In this document: in pieces, positions 45,401-53,215 of the stretch | Layout: each line of letters begins with the position of its first letter | Numbering within the stretch: position 1 is the stretch's first letter | Origin: Micrasema longulum | Lineage: Eukaryota; Arthropoda; Insecta; Trichoptera; Brachycentridae | DNA length: 64,000 nucleotides | Direction: 5' to 3' | Assembly: GCA_022494885.1 (NCBI GenBank) | Contig: JAGVSM010001418.1 | Coordinates: forward strand, 38,123 to 102,122 | Program-made: the position numbers and the translations under genes | The notes under the pieces: model-generated | What the model saw: only the letters and a program-made list of their open reading frames with translations | Databases searched by the model: none | Told to the model about the DNA's origin: nothing

Positions 45401-46990
45401 AAGAGCGAGGTCAACACCTTCGGCAACTTGACAACACTCCCGTCTTTCTACGATTCTGGAAAAAGGTTATGGCACTGTTTGCCTACGTAATAGTGTTGGC
45501 TCGATGCCAGAACAGTGTTGACCCCTTCACTTAGTATCAGATCCCTAGAGATTAGAGTATCTTGTATTATGGTTGTGGTTGACACTCGGGTAAATGTCTC
45601 TATTTATGTGTGTAACCACTACCGTTCTCAATATATACTGTTGAATAATATTCAGTACTCTGAATTCTTTAAAGAGCAAGTCACTTGGATAACGAAATTT
45701 TTAGACTATCAAACTAAGTAAAAAAAATTATCTATTGTAATATCATCTCTATAATTATTTGATGTTTTATAATTTTTAAAATCCTCAACCTCAAAATCAG
45801 TCACCAGTTCAAGTCGGTGAGTTTTTCTGACATTTAAAATAAGAACCCTGTACCGGCTAAATGTCGATTCGGTATTGTAAACACGTGTTCACATGAATAA
45901 TTAAATGCTCTAATTTTAAGCGCGTGTAAGTAAATATTTTTTATATTCAAATTCCGCAGCACTGAAACTCCTCATTCAGGAAAAGGTGGTTTCATTTATT
46001 TAAATGTGTTTTAAATCAATTGCATGGGTCAAACACATTTAAGCAGCATGATTAAAGTCAGTAAATGTTTGCAGTTCAAACTTTTTACTGGAACTGTAAG
46101 ACTTATGCAATTTGACAAGTCTACTAAATTATATGTAAATTTTTGTATCACTCGTCTTGTATTTATCTAATAAATATCTGTCTTAAATAAACCTGATCAT
46201 GGTCTTTGTAAGCAACGGGGCCGAGTTCATGAAGATACTTGGCAAGTCGAAACTCTTTCTCTCCGCCGAGCTCTCTCTTCAGTCGACTAAATTCTTCAGA
46301 GAGGATCTTTGTCTCTTTTTTCAGTCTGGCAATCTTTTCTCCATTGGTCCTTGTCTCCGAGTCTGTCTCCTCCCAATAAGCCTTTTTTTGCCCCTCTGGA
46401 AAATATGTGATTATCATTCATAGAGAAATATTACTTTCCATTTATTCACGTTATTTAAGTTCATTTATTTATCTTTTTTTTAAAGTCATTAAGATTGTAA
46501 GATTACAATTAACATAGAGTATTATTTAAAAAGTTTAAGGTACATACAAAATATTGGGTAGGTTTCTACAATTCAAATTTTCATTATATTTGTATGTCGA
46601 ACTAGGGGAGGGATGCGATATACTTCCAAAATTGTAAATACATTAATATGTATTTATAAAACATCAAACTTATGAGCATAATAAAATTAAAAATAAATGA
46701 CTACGTACCTAATAAATAAAATAACAATAAAAACATGCAGAAAGAAAGAGAAATTTTAAAAGTGTCCTAACGCATGAGGACGTTTGAAAGTAGGTTTTAT
46801 GGGATTAACGTTCGCAAATTAAATAAACATTCAAAGCATGAATTTCCAAGTGGTTCAATTTTTTAATTAATTATTTAAATCACAGACCTGACAGTTGAAT
46901 TTTCTTCTTCAGTTCAAAAATTTGCTTGTTTATTGTTGCAAGGTTTTTCTCGGCCTCTGCCCCAAGAGTTTGTTTTTGAAAACAAGCCAT
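30341..46990 (-). CDS. ODAD3: Outer dynein arm docking complex subunit 3 (CCDC151-like), twelve coding exons
   Basis: Minus-strand exons in order: 46990-46888, 46395-46193, 43588-43409, 42174-42086, 40078-39982, 39163-38986, 38690-38562, 35832-35655, 34284-34140, 33437-33264, 32399-32255 and 30456-30341. All have GT-AG borders and compatible phases, giving 578 residues, close to the roughly 595 of human CCDC151. From memory of that protein, the N-terminal KKKIQLSEGQKKAYWEE block, the mid LENDIHR/EAEHIRKKY block, a SLLNDS block and the acidic-then-basic C-terminus (SDEEEEIP...KSRRK) align in order. The product is mostly coiled coil and anchors outer dynein arms on axonemal doublets. In insects it should act in sperm and chordotonal cilia. 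An in-frame stop lies two codons before the ATG. The gene is tail-to-tail with Pcl and head-to-head with the gene at 48304. I could not run a search, so the ortholog call rests on recall. Confidence 0.88.
30520..31040 (-). pseudogene. Non-LTR reverse transcriptase fragment
   Basis: It encodes RLLYADDVVLLASSKAVLQF (the YADD catalytic motif), then VEEFVYLRSMFTRDGKTEKD and AVHNGVLVPTLIYGSEVWNW. It is close to the plus-strand copy at 52060-52580. The 3' end runs 21 or so bases into an inserted LINE sequence that is also present in that copy, and stops 64 bases from the ODAD3 last-exon acceptor. Confidence 0.75.
31042..32170. repeat. Dispersed repeat and unassigned sequence in ODAD3 intron 11
   Basis: 31050-31270 matches 9575-9775. 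A plus-strand open frame at 31455-31760 ending near an AATAAATCAAATTAATAAA tail may be an old retroelement 3' end but has no recognised motif. Confidence 0.35.
32255..32399 (-). CDS. ODAD3: ODAD3 coding exon 11
   Basis: Residues 493-540. VSTRDNPPMEKVVSEERTAL with AAYRELVAPRTKSRG corresponds to the late human segment around LPEYNTRIALPL. The acceptor is gttaccag and the donor ACAG/GTACTC. Confidence 0.85.
33264..33437 (-). CDS. ODAD3: ODAD3 coding exon 10
   Basis: Residues 435-492. IPDWTDETSNLEEIFQLLQ corresponds to the human VPNLLGLVEEKLLKLQAQL segment. It is followed by a Ser/Thr-rich linker. The donor is AAG/GTGAGA. Confidence 0.87.
33930..34085 (+). mobile_element. Solo Penelope-type terminal fragment
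   Basis: GTGGGTTTTGCATGTTGGTT, CTGACGA (34018-34024), then CCGGTAGACATAGAAAAGTC match the terminal part of the element at 18947-19936 in inverse orientation. Stem II of the hammerhead-like motif is deleted. It is inside ODAD3 intron 9. Confidence 0.65.
34140..34284 (-). CDS. ODAD3: ODAD3 coding exon 9
   Basis: Residues 387-434, NQEEIENIKNEIQGEKELK and then EMIQVCYVLLDIKRSF. It fills the gap that alignment to human CCDC151 predicts and restores phase on both sides. A Penelope-type terminal fragment ends about 55 bases downstream. Confidence 0.85.
34330..34850 (+). mobile_element. 5'-truncated LINE with repeat D at its 5' side
   Basis: The plus strand encodes LVLFKILNSLFDAPELLSSI and PRILRSANKHTSLDFFDNKL, a jockey/CR1-type C-terminus, then a 3' UTR with AATGCCCATTGGGCGTATAT and a TAAATAAA tail. 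It is nearly identical to the minus-strand copy at 37885-38400. Confidence 0.7.
35068..35163 (+). mobile_element. SINE family B, 3' part
   Basis: CTGATCATCTTACCTTTATA, GGTGTACCAATGCAGTGTC and GGTGCGGAAAGGG with a GATGATGA tail. It is 5'-truncated. Confidence 0.7.
35190..35600 (-). pseudogene. Non-LTR reverse transcriptase C-terminal fragment
   Basis: The minus strand encodes LEQVEEFVYLGSTFSRDGRV and KLAVHNGVLVPTLMYGSETW, skips most of the next domain, and ends CLPLRKWRDG with a GTAGTAGTAG tail. It is related to, but distinct from, the copies at 30520 and 52022. Confidence 0.7.
35655..35832 (-). CDS. ODAD3: ODAD3 coding exon 8
   Basis: Residues 328-385. VSDPECVFDRFKAQQTTTE then a Glu/Lys-rich helix, matching the human LVRRFLAQGDTFAQLE region. 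The donor is GA/GTAAGC. An earlier GTCAAA donor was rejected because only GTAAGC keeps phase with the exon at 34284. Confidence 0.87.
35968..36593. mobile_element. MITE family M, copy 2 (10 bp target duplication)
   Basis: The ends AGGGTAGGCCGAC and CATCGGCCCACTGT are partial inverses. Exact flanking direct repeat ACTGTTCAAT at 35958-35967 and 36594-36603. The interior matches 26811-27395. It lies in ODAD3 intron 7. Confidence 0.7.
37226..37497. repeat. 27 bp minisatellite
   Basis: About ten units built on CTTTTGCATGTATTTTGA or CTTTCGCGTGTATTTAGA, alternating in a higher-order pattern. Because 27 is divisible by three, long frames stay open on both strands (nine-residue repeats such as SKYMQKTIE), but this looks like a consequence of the repeat and not a gene. 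Confidence 0.85.
37885..38400 (-). mobile_element. 5'-truncated LINE in ODAD3 intron 7
   Basis: The minus-strand ORF (38374-38018) encodes RKIGWRLGLSREQYTYNELE and the FKILNSLFDAPELL segment, then a 3' UTR with ATGCCCATTGGGCGTATAT. It is almost the same as 34400-34850. Confidence 0.75.
38562..38690 (-). CDS. ODAD3: ODAD3 coding exon 7
   Basis: Residues 285-326, RPTLLQQDSEG then YNMDEVFLKLMKITG. The last part matches the human YQMEVIFGKVKDATG segment, a conserved helix of the family. The donor is the weak CTG/GTAATG. Confidence 0.88.
38888..38970 (-). repeat. Repeat family D fragment next to ODAD3 exon 6 donor
   Basis: CACATTTCCTCAACCCTTCC and GAGCTGAAACCTTTGTC match family D. It ends about 15 bases from the donor at 38985. 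Confidence 0.6.
38986..39163 (-). CDS. ODAD3: ODAD3 coding exon 6 (GC-rich, Ala/Arg-rich coiled coil)
   Basis: Residues 225-283. EVNSSAMQMRDSAMAALGQ begins like the human VNQEALNARDIAK segment and continues as an Ala/Arg/Glu-rich coiled coil. This exon is far more GC-rich than its neighbours in the same gene. Confidence 0.88.
39982..40078 (-). CDS. ODAD3: ODAD3 coding exon 5
   Basis: Residues 193-224. YSLLNDSVKFESALSKVEE corresponds to the AYLMDESLNLENRL segment of human CCDC151. The acceptor is cttccag and the donor CAG/GTAACT. Confidence 0.88.
40195..40880 (-). mobile_element. 5'-truncated LINE in ODAD3 intron 4
   Basis: Minus-strand ORF 40831-40538 encodes LLNLFKIVNSIWDCLELLSL and VLNRLHELGNSYSHVSDIFS, typical of the C-terminus of jockey/CR1-type ORF2. 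The 3' UTR runs to a TAAAATAAA tail at 40195. Confidence 0.65.
40925..41690 (-). mobile_element. Second 5'-truncated LINE in ODAD3 intron 4
   Basis: The minus strand encodes SISYGIIGWGGTSKTTLEPL then MKAQKALLRVANKKPYQYST (41670-41202), the conserved post-RT segment of jockey/CR1-type elements. The 3' UTR (GTGGCTACATCCATAAAT region) matches 10425-10645. Confidence 0.75.
41955..42055 (-). mobile_element. LINE fragment beside ODAD3 exon 4
   Basis: It reads GAATCAGTTCAACATCAGGC and ATCTTCAACATATCTTCTC on the minus strand, like the start of the LINE at 38400. It is 30 bases from the exon 4 donor. Confidence 0.5.
42086..42174 (-). CDS. ODAD3: ODAD3 coding exon 4
   Basis: Residues 163-191, TISQLENDIHRIAVQW then EAEHIRKKYTGI. 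This aligns with the LENRLEKAQ...EAEHI segment of human CCDC151. The Arg codon is split into exon 5. Confidence 0.88.
42540..42578 (-). mobile_element. Small Penelope-type terminal fragment
   Basis: AAACCAACATGCAAACCCAC and TACACCTTCA match the arm at 19048-19078. It is truncated. Confidence 0.5.
42646..42718 (+). pseudogene. THAP-domain first-exon fragment
   Basis: ATG at about 42648 reads MPCCVVLKCKNTAG then TTKKQDASHS and a stop, directly followed by GTAAGTAGC. The CxxxKC start fits the opening of a THAP zinc finger, as found in P-element transposases and THAP genes. A one-base loss before the donor probably causes the stop. The upstream AGACGTCGCTCAGTACGCAA recurs inverted at 50806-50836, so it belongs to a repeat. 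Confidence 0.4.
43409..43588 (-). CDS. ODAD3: ODAD3 coding exon 3
   Basis: Residues 103-162, a phase 0 to phase 0 exon. It is a strongly charged coiled coil (DLHKQLDIYKFKKRKRK, then MEKLESEFQKL), with a GTGAGT donor. Confidence 0.88.
43724..43850. repeat. Dispersed short repeat family E, two units
   Basis: Two units of GCAGCTACTAAGCGCATGGA type about 90 bases apart. Others are at 522-560, 63508-63540, 63580-63610 and 63790-63815. Origin unknown. Confidence 0.55.
44209..44280. mobile_element. Single end of a pogo-like element
   Basis: ACAGTGGAATGCGTTTATCC and GGATTGCCAAATAACCGGAT with GTTATCAGGAAATAAA. This is the inverse of 27655-27716. Confidence 0.45.
44930..45240. repeat. Retroelement tail and (TACACA)n microsatellite
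   Basis: 44940-45060 looks like a minus-strand LINE 3' end (TTATTTATTTAC then TTTGCCCGGCTAACAAGGGT). 45117-45240 is an imperfect TACACA/TATA microsatellite whose frames are open only because of the repeat. Confidence 0.6.
45955..46105. repeat. Diverged relative of the 26317 foldback element
   Basis: GGTGGTTTCATTTATTTAAA with GTAAATGTTTGCAG follow the same order as 26360-26440. Adjacent to ODAD3 exon 2. Confidence 0.4.
46193..46395 (-). CDS. ODAD3: ODAD3 coding exon 2
   Basis: Residues 35-102. The EGQKKAYWEET start and IARLKKETKILSEEF are the best-conserved parts against human CCDC151 (EGDRKAF, ISQLRKETKAL). The acceptor is ttttccag and the exon ends in phase 0 at CAG/GTTTAT. Confidence 0.9.
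46888..46990 (-). CDS. ODAD3: ODAD3 coding exon 1
   Basis: Residues 1-34, beginning MACFQKQTLGAEAEKN. An in-frame TAA sits just upstream, fixing this ATG as the first start in the exon. It enters the first coiled coil (INKQIFELKKKIQLS). The donor is CAG/GTCTGT, phase 1. Confidence 0.88.
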
Positions 46991-48303
46991 TTTTTAATAA
47001 TACCCGTGTTATAATTGCGTAAGTTTAAATTTAATAGTAACAAAATACACTTTATGTCTATATTAAAATCGTAAACATAGATTGTTGAAAATTTTATTGA
47101 TAAAACATGCGTGTTCATAAGGTAAATATTGTGAAATACTCGAGGCATTATTTTTTAAATGGTTACTTGCTGCTGATCATTTTTAAAAGTAAACGTAATT
47201 AAGAAGAATGATATAAAAAAAAACTTTAAAACCATATTTTTAAATATAAAACTGAGAACTGATACCGAATTCTGATCACTCTCAAGTTTTTAGATCTACG
47301 CCATCTGTTAAAAAATTTGTGTAACAAATCCGCCAGTTTACTCCCATTTACCGGAAGAGTGCGTTGCCATCTAATTTTACGAACGAGTTAAATATTTTTT
47401 ACTAAAATAAATATAAATAATTTTACTATTACTTACTGAATATTGTTTATGACTTTTGCTTTGTTTGTATAAGAAAACTTTGCTGCGATAGCGATGTTTT
47501 ATTGGTAGGTACAAAGCAAATGAATAAAAGTATCTCCACATTTTATCTTTTTTGATCCGTTTTGCCCGACAAAATTAATTTCTACTTCACCGTGATTTGT
47601 TACCTGTAAAAAAGCCATGCTTGTAAATACTGCGTCATGATCACAATGAAATATGTATTTCCAAAATTGTAAAATTAATTTCTTCGTAATTTTAAATAAA
47701 ACTTCTGCAGCAGTGTGGCGCGTAGTATCGCCATCTGTGTATAGTAAATTGTACCAATGCTAAAAGCGACAACGCCGCCAGCCGGTGGTTCAGCCACTGA
47801 CATCAACATTCCTCAACGTAAATTTTAAAGTAGTCCTGAACTTTTTCTCACGTCCAATTCTTTATTATTTTTTTAAAACATGTATTTTTTAAAGTATGCA
47901 AACTTGTAGAAATTTTATTATTTTATTATAATTTGTAGTTTATTTAGTTAAATAATAGCCAAGCGGTCTCGCAAGTGAGATTGTTAATAAGACGCGGAGT
48001 AATATTTGAGCGGCCATTTTGATTTTATGCACTAGTTTATTTTTATGAACAAAACCATCAGATGCGAGCAGGACGCGAGCGCGCATGTGGCGGGAGCTTT
48101 ACGTTTATGTTTACGACAAAACTTTTTAGTTTTGAAAACATAATGCATATTTCAGTTGAGAAGTTTAGTTAAAGTGTTAAAAAACCAAAATGAAGTGTTT
48201 ATTTCTCGATTTAATACCATAAAGTGATTCGAATAGTGCGGGAAAGTGATTTTAAGCGAAGGATAAATGTGAGAAATCCCCATGTGTGAGTGAGTTAAAT
48301 ACA
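46991..48303. promoter_or_regulatory. Divergent intergenic region between ODAD3 and the signal-peptide gene
   Basis: This 1.3 kb separates two divergently oriented start codons and should hold both promoters. Three copies of GCCATCT lie at 47300, 47366 and 47730. The one at 47363-47370 reads GTTGCCAT, a perfect half of an RFX X-box (typical of cilium genes), but the second half is poor. An ETS-like CCGGAAG is at 47351. The stretch 48061-48110 is locally GC-rich, and 48110-48303 looks like 5' leader. No clear TATA box was chosen. Confidence 0.5.
48143..48293 (+). other. Short upstream ORFs in the probable leader of the 48304 gene
   Basis: Three short ATG-to-stop frames precede the main ATG: 48143-48172 (9 codons plus stop), 48190-48222 (10 codons plus stop) and 48282-48293 (MCE plus stop). 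If all lie in the mature leader they would damp translation. The transcription start is not known. Confidence 0.35.
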
Positions 48304-48400
48304 ATGTGGTCCAGAAACTTTGTACCAGATTATGGGATTATGTTTCGCTACTTCTGCTTCGGACTACTGCTGTTCCTGACGACGGTGAACCCGGCTACAG
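48304..48400 (+). CDS. First coding exon (signal peptide) of an unidentified secreted or membrane protein gene
   Basis: An ATG at 48304 opens 32 codons ending at a good donor (CTACAG/GTATGT). The peptide has a short polar start (MWSRNFVPDYG), then a hydrophobic core (FCFGLLLFLTTV) and a small-residue end (NPATG), the look of a signal peptide or signal anchor. No partner exon was found in the following 15.6 kb, so the first intron is long and the body of the gene is off-window. Genes with a lone signal-peptide exon and a huge first intron are often cell-surface or adhesion genes, but the family cannot be named. The gene lies head-to-head with ODAD3, about 1.3 kb apart. Confidence 0.65.
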
Positions 48401-48600
48401 GTATGTTTCACTATCTGATCAGAACTTATCTCGTGTTTCCTTTTAAAGCGAAAATATTGCGCCAAGCTTTCGGAGCTTCCTCTTGTTTTAAGTTACCAGT
48501 AGCAACAAGTTGCGGTCTACGTCTTCGCAGTCGCGGTGATTTCAACGACCGACACACGAAACTTTTAAACTTCCTACAAGACATCTTAGTTACACTTTTC

Positions 48601-49590
48601 TAGCGAAAAAACTTCATCGCGTAGAAAGCGTGGGAATTGTTTTGTTTCGTTGCGTTTAATTACTAGTTTAGACTCGCGTTCGCTAATGTGTCGTAATGAT
48701 TCCTTATTCAATTGACGGCGCCGTGTAGTTTTTTTAATTAAAATTAATTAGATTGCACACTTGCAAATTTTTGACAAGTCGTTTTACAAATACAATCGCC
48801 CACACTCGATCCGCCCCTATCTTAATTCTAAATATTTTAAATAATAGGTGATACCATTGTCAAAATTCAAATGAAATTCTAAATTGTCAAATGAATTATT
48901 ACGTAAGTAGGTACTATGAAAATAAAAACAAAACCCACATTAAATTAACATATGCATAGAAAAAGTTACTGTCAAAAGTTTAACCGCTTTCATCCGTCTT
49001 CCCAGTCTTGTTTTAATACACTCAAATATTCCGAAATAACACGATTACTAAAAAGTCACCGGGATTTATTTTGTTTTCAACGGAGGTAATATGCCAACAG
49101 GAAAATATATTAAAATATTGAATACCCAAAAATGGCCGCCGCGACCCGAAGGCTTTAGTAGATTATAGAAAGATAGAGTTTAGATTTACCGGGAAACGGT
49201 TGGTAGAATGAACAGCCATTCAACAATGATCATTATGGCAATGTTGATAGGAGGTATTTATTTGCATAACAGACTTGGAATCCATTTAGGTAAGATAAGA
49301 TCTGATACATCGGACGTCGCCAGGTGTTCCTAATATTGAAAAAGGTAGTAAACGGTTAACGAATCAAACCTAAAATGTCTGCATTGACTTTTAGCGGTAA
49401 AGAAATTTAATTATGGTACATTTTCATGTAGCGAAATATAAATATATTATTTATAGACATGTTTATATTAAATGCATGTGTTTTACACTTAAATGTCTTG
49501 TGGTGAATGCTCTTTATTTTATTACGACAATTATTACAATGCTTACATTAAATTGAACTTAAATACGCGTAGCAAAGACAAACAAGGACA
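48601..49590. other. First part of the long intron of the 48304 gene
   Basis: No exon or intact element recognised. Confidence 0.35.
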
Positions 49591-49771
49591 ATAAAATAAA
49601 AGTATTTTTTTATTTATTCATTTCAAATTAAATTTGTTTACATATTCACTAACATATTATGACTTTTTAGGCTGTGCCCGTGTTAAGCCATAATAATTTA
49701 AAGTAAGTTAAAATAATGAATTATAACTTATAAAACAATATAAAATATAATAAAAAAACAATAATTAAATC

Positions 49772-50030
49772 ACCATCATTCCCTTTCCGCATCCAACGGT
49801 GCAAGGGCACTGCATTGGTACACCAACCGCAGCAAATCTTGATATTTTTTGTTACATGAAGGTAAGATGATCATTCTTACGCTTCGGGTACCGGTCCAGG
49901 GACTATGAAATATTGTGGTGTAAAAACATCCTTTAAATAAATACTTCATATTAACCATGTCGGGAATCGAACCCGAGACCTCTTACATGGTAGGCAAACG
50001 CATTGATTATTAATTACGCCAGGAGGCCGA
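49772..50030 (-). mobile_element. Complete SINE family B
   Basis: Head with GGTTCGATTCC and body with GGTGTACCAATGCAGTGCCC on the minus strand. A short TAATTAC insertion interrupts the A-box side. Confidence 0.75.
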
Positions 50031-50385
50031 CCATTAGGCAGTATCATTAAATACTTTGATAATAATAATTACATATGATACAGTATTAAAAATAACAATT
50101 CAATCAAAAATAACGATCCAAATACAATTAATTATATTTATTGTAATGTTCATAATATTAATAGAATTTAATTAAACTTGTCAATTATAATATACGTATA
50201 AACTTTTTTTAAAAACTTATTTGTGCATATAATTTATTTATGGTTAAGATCTAAACATGGAAAATTGTGATTATCATACCAATGTCGTATGTATTTTTTA
50301 TTGTTTGTGAACCATATAAATAAAATAACATTAAAAACGTATAAAACGAATAAAATATAGTACTAAATCATAATTGTCGTAATAA

Positions 50386-50525
50386 TATTTTTATTTTGAG
50401 GGCCATTTTCAACGAGGTGTAACTCACTATTAGAAAATAGGAATCGAGTTGGGGTAGAGTGGGATTCGAACAACAGACCTTTGGTCCGTGAGTCCGAGGC
50501 AATAGCCACAGGACCACAACCCGAT
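50386..50525 (-). mobile_element. SINE family A, nearly complete
   Basis: The minus strand shows GTCCTGTGGCTATTGCCTCG, GGTCTGTTGTTCGAATCCC, then GAGTTACACCTCGTTGAAAA. The B box is changed. Confidence 0.75.
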
Positions 50526-50544
50526 CTAAATATAAAAATATGTT

Positions 50545-50702
50545 TTTGCACTCAAATATTTCATAGTCCCTGCACTGGTACCTGAAGCGTAAGACTGATC
50601 ATCGTACCTTCATGATACAAATATGATCAAAGTACACCGCGATTGGTGTACCAATGCAGTGCCCTATGCACCATTAAGTGCGGAAAGGGGATAATGATGA
50701 AT
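50545..50702 (+). mobile_element. SINE family B, 5'-truncated
   Basis: CATAGTCCCTGCACTGGTAC, GATTGGTGTACCAATGCAGT and GTGCGGAAAGGGGATAATGA. It follows the family A copy after about 20 bases. Confidence 0.75.
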
Positions 50703-51944
50703 TTAGATATGGTTCGTAAAATATAAATTAAATTTATCAATAATGCACCAAAAAAACGGTGGAAACAGTATAAACACAGTATATATTATTTTATTTTTAA
50801 TAAAGGAGTTGCGTACTGAGCGACGTCTATAAAGAAACCAATTAGTCAAAACGTAAACCTACTCGTTTATGAGTAGTTGAGTCGCCTTCTGTTTGATGTG
50901 CGTATGCGGTTTCTGGACTATTCTTAATTCTATGCACTTACCACACCTTTCCTTATAAAAACACTATCAATATCAGAACAATAACGGGAAGACGCACTAT
51001 TACCTTTTGACAACTCACAGTTCAAATCTGATAGATTTGTTTCTTACCAAAAGATGTGTCCGACTACTGCTTTTGTCATAGTTTCTAGTGTTAAAAGTTT
51101 TTTGACTGGACACATGTAGCAATTCTTATTATATTGTGTTTTATTAACCAATGGTCATTTACTGGTGCTTTGACCCTAGTTAGTTCTAGAAGTGTAAGTA
51201 GACTCATTTCTGTCCCATCTTCAATGGTTCAAGTAGTATGTATATCTGGAATATTTCAGTTAATTGTACAAATTACTTGAATCTTGTTACACAAATTAAA
51301 TTATCTGTATATAATAACCCGTTTTGCAATATATGAGTTCTCTAGCTAAATAATTTTTTACTTACTTTTGCACTTATACTCTAATGTTCGCCCATCAAAG
51401 GTATGTCAATGGTTATAAGCGTTTACGTGATTTGCGCGCTCTGTAAGACGTATTTCAAAATATATCGTCTTTTGCTTAATGTAACACGATGTTATATCAC
51501 GGTTTCCTAAGGGACTTTTAGGCACACGAAGAATGAATATTATAATTATCTTTAATATTATCTAAAATACAAACCAATAATGTGCATTTACCGTCAAAAT
51601 GAAAGTAAAGCATTGTAATTCCGGTTCGTGTAATCTTTGTATGAAATTGTAAGAAGCGATTATAATATTGGGAAAGCAGTTGGAAGTCAAAAGGCCAATA
51701 TAAAAATACATTATATTTAAGTTTGAGCAATTCGGACCAAAAACAATGGTTATCGTGGTACTTGCGTAGGATTACGAAATTATCGCTAGATGTAATGAAT
51801 AATTTTGGAAGGAATAATCGAGATGCCAGCTGTCTTACTTCAGTGCTTATTTTTATTTATTAATAGACTATTTAACTAAGCTAAAATTAGAGTTCTGCTG
51901 ATTGGTCAGTTGACGTACCGTAAACCCGAAATATATCACAACTT

Positions 51945-53215
51945 TTGATCGAGGCTATTGCGTGAATGGGTCTTTCATATAGTGGCTTAATATTCCCAAA
52001 TGAGTCAAACAGGGATGTGTAATGTCACCATGGTTGTTCAACATATACATCGATAACTGTATGAAAGAACTGAAGGATTTAAGAATGGGAGCAAAAATGA
52101 CTGGTATAACTGTTAACTGTCTTTTGTATGCTGATGATGCCGTGCTTCTTGCTAGCAGCAAAGAAGACCCGCAATTCTTGCTAACAAAAGTCTACGATGT
52201 ATGCAAGAAAAGCGATTTGCTTATGAATGTTGATAAATCGAAAGTGATGGTTTTTGAAAGGGATGAAAATATAACTAAATGTGAGATCAGTGTGAACGGA
52301 GATATTCTGAATCAGGTAGAAGAATTTGTGTACCTGAGAAGTATGTTTACTTTGGATGGAAAGACCGAGAAAGATATTGAAAGGCGGGTGAGTGCCGGGA
52401 ACAGGGTGACCGGTGCACTGAAATCTACTTTAGCAAATAAATATTTATCGCAGGAGGCTAAACTAGCAGTTCACAACGGAGTTCTAGTGCCAACTCTAAT
52501 ATACGGGAGCGAAGTATGGAATTGGAAAAATGATGATGAAAGTAGATTGAGTGTTGAATTGTTCCTTTATCCTTCTTCTTTCCTTCCCATCCCCTTTCCT
52601 CTCTTCAAAGTATAGTGTTAAATTGTTTTTTTTCGTTAATCTTTGCTTTTAATTTTTGTATAAAATTGCAAGATTCAAATGTCCATGTATTTATAATTTT
52701 CTCAAAGTAAACGGTTTGGGTAGGTAGGAAGAAATTGCCCTTAGGCAATATGCCCGCCCTTATATGTATATTTATTGTATATGTTTATGAAGTGTCAAAT
52801 AAATAAATGCTGTCGAAATGCAATCCCTCAGGCGAATGTGTGGTAAAACGATGTATGATAGGTGCCAAATGTCGAGATCCGTGAAGTGTGTAAGGCCGAG
52901 ACATGCATTATCGACAGAATCAAGAAAGGGGTGCTGCGTCGGTTTGGACAAGTAGAACGAATGGACAGCGAAAGAACGGCTAAAAGGATCTACGGTGCGA
53001 AAGTTCATGGATGCAGAAAACGAGTAAGACCGAGAAAGACATGGCACGATCAAGTCCAGCAAATACTTGAAATTGGACATGTCAAAAATAGGAATAATCG
53101 ACGTTCGTGCATGAGAAGATGTATGAATGTAGAGGAAGCTAAGTCTGTATGCAAAGATAGTGATATGGCGTTTAAACCTCTCTGCCTACCCCTACGGGGA
53201 AACGGCGTGATGGTT
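51945..53215 (+). pseudogene. Non-LTR reverse transcriptase remnant, interrupted by a LINE tail insertion
   Basis: From about 51950 the frame gives CVNGSF and VKQGCVMSPWLFNIYIDNCM, then LLYADDAVLLASSKEDPQFL (the catalytic YADD) and AVHNGVLVPTLIYGSEVWNW. At 52558 it is broken by a 252-base insertion flanked by TGTTGAA/TGTCGAA. Beyond it the ORF resumes (MQSLRRMCGKTMYDRC, then after a frameshift RRFGQVERMDSERTAKRIYG and RRCMNVEEAKSVCKDSDMAF). Two stops precede the RT core. Not functional. Confidence 0.8.
52559..52810 (+). mobile_element. LINE 3' tail inserted in the reverse transcriptase remnant
   Basis: It matches the 3' UTR of the LINE at 29190-29885: CTCTCTTCAAAGTATAGTG, ACGGTTTGGGTAGGTAGG, GGCAATATGCCCGCCC and a TAAATAAATG tail. 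A 7 bp imperfect target duplication flanks it. Confidence 0.7.

Noticed and set aside
45084..45431. Open frames rich in His/Thr or Tyr/Val
   Set aside because: They translate a TACACA microsatellite.
48286..48303. Upstream in-frame extension of the signal-peptide exon
   Set aside because: It would need a GTG start; the ATG at 48304 is the natural choice.
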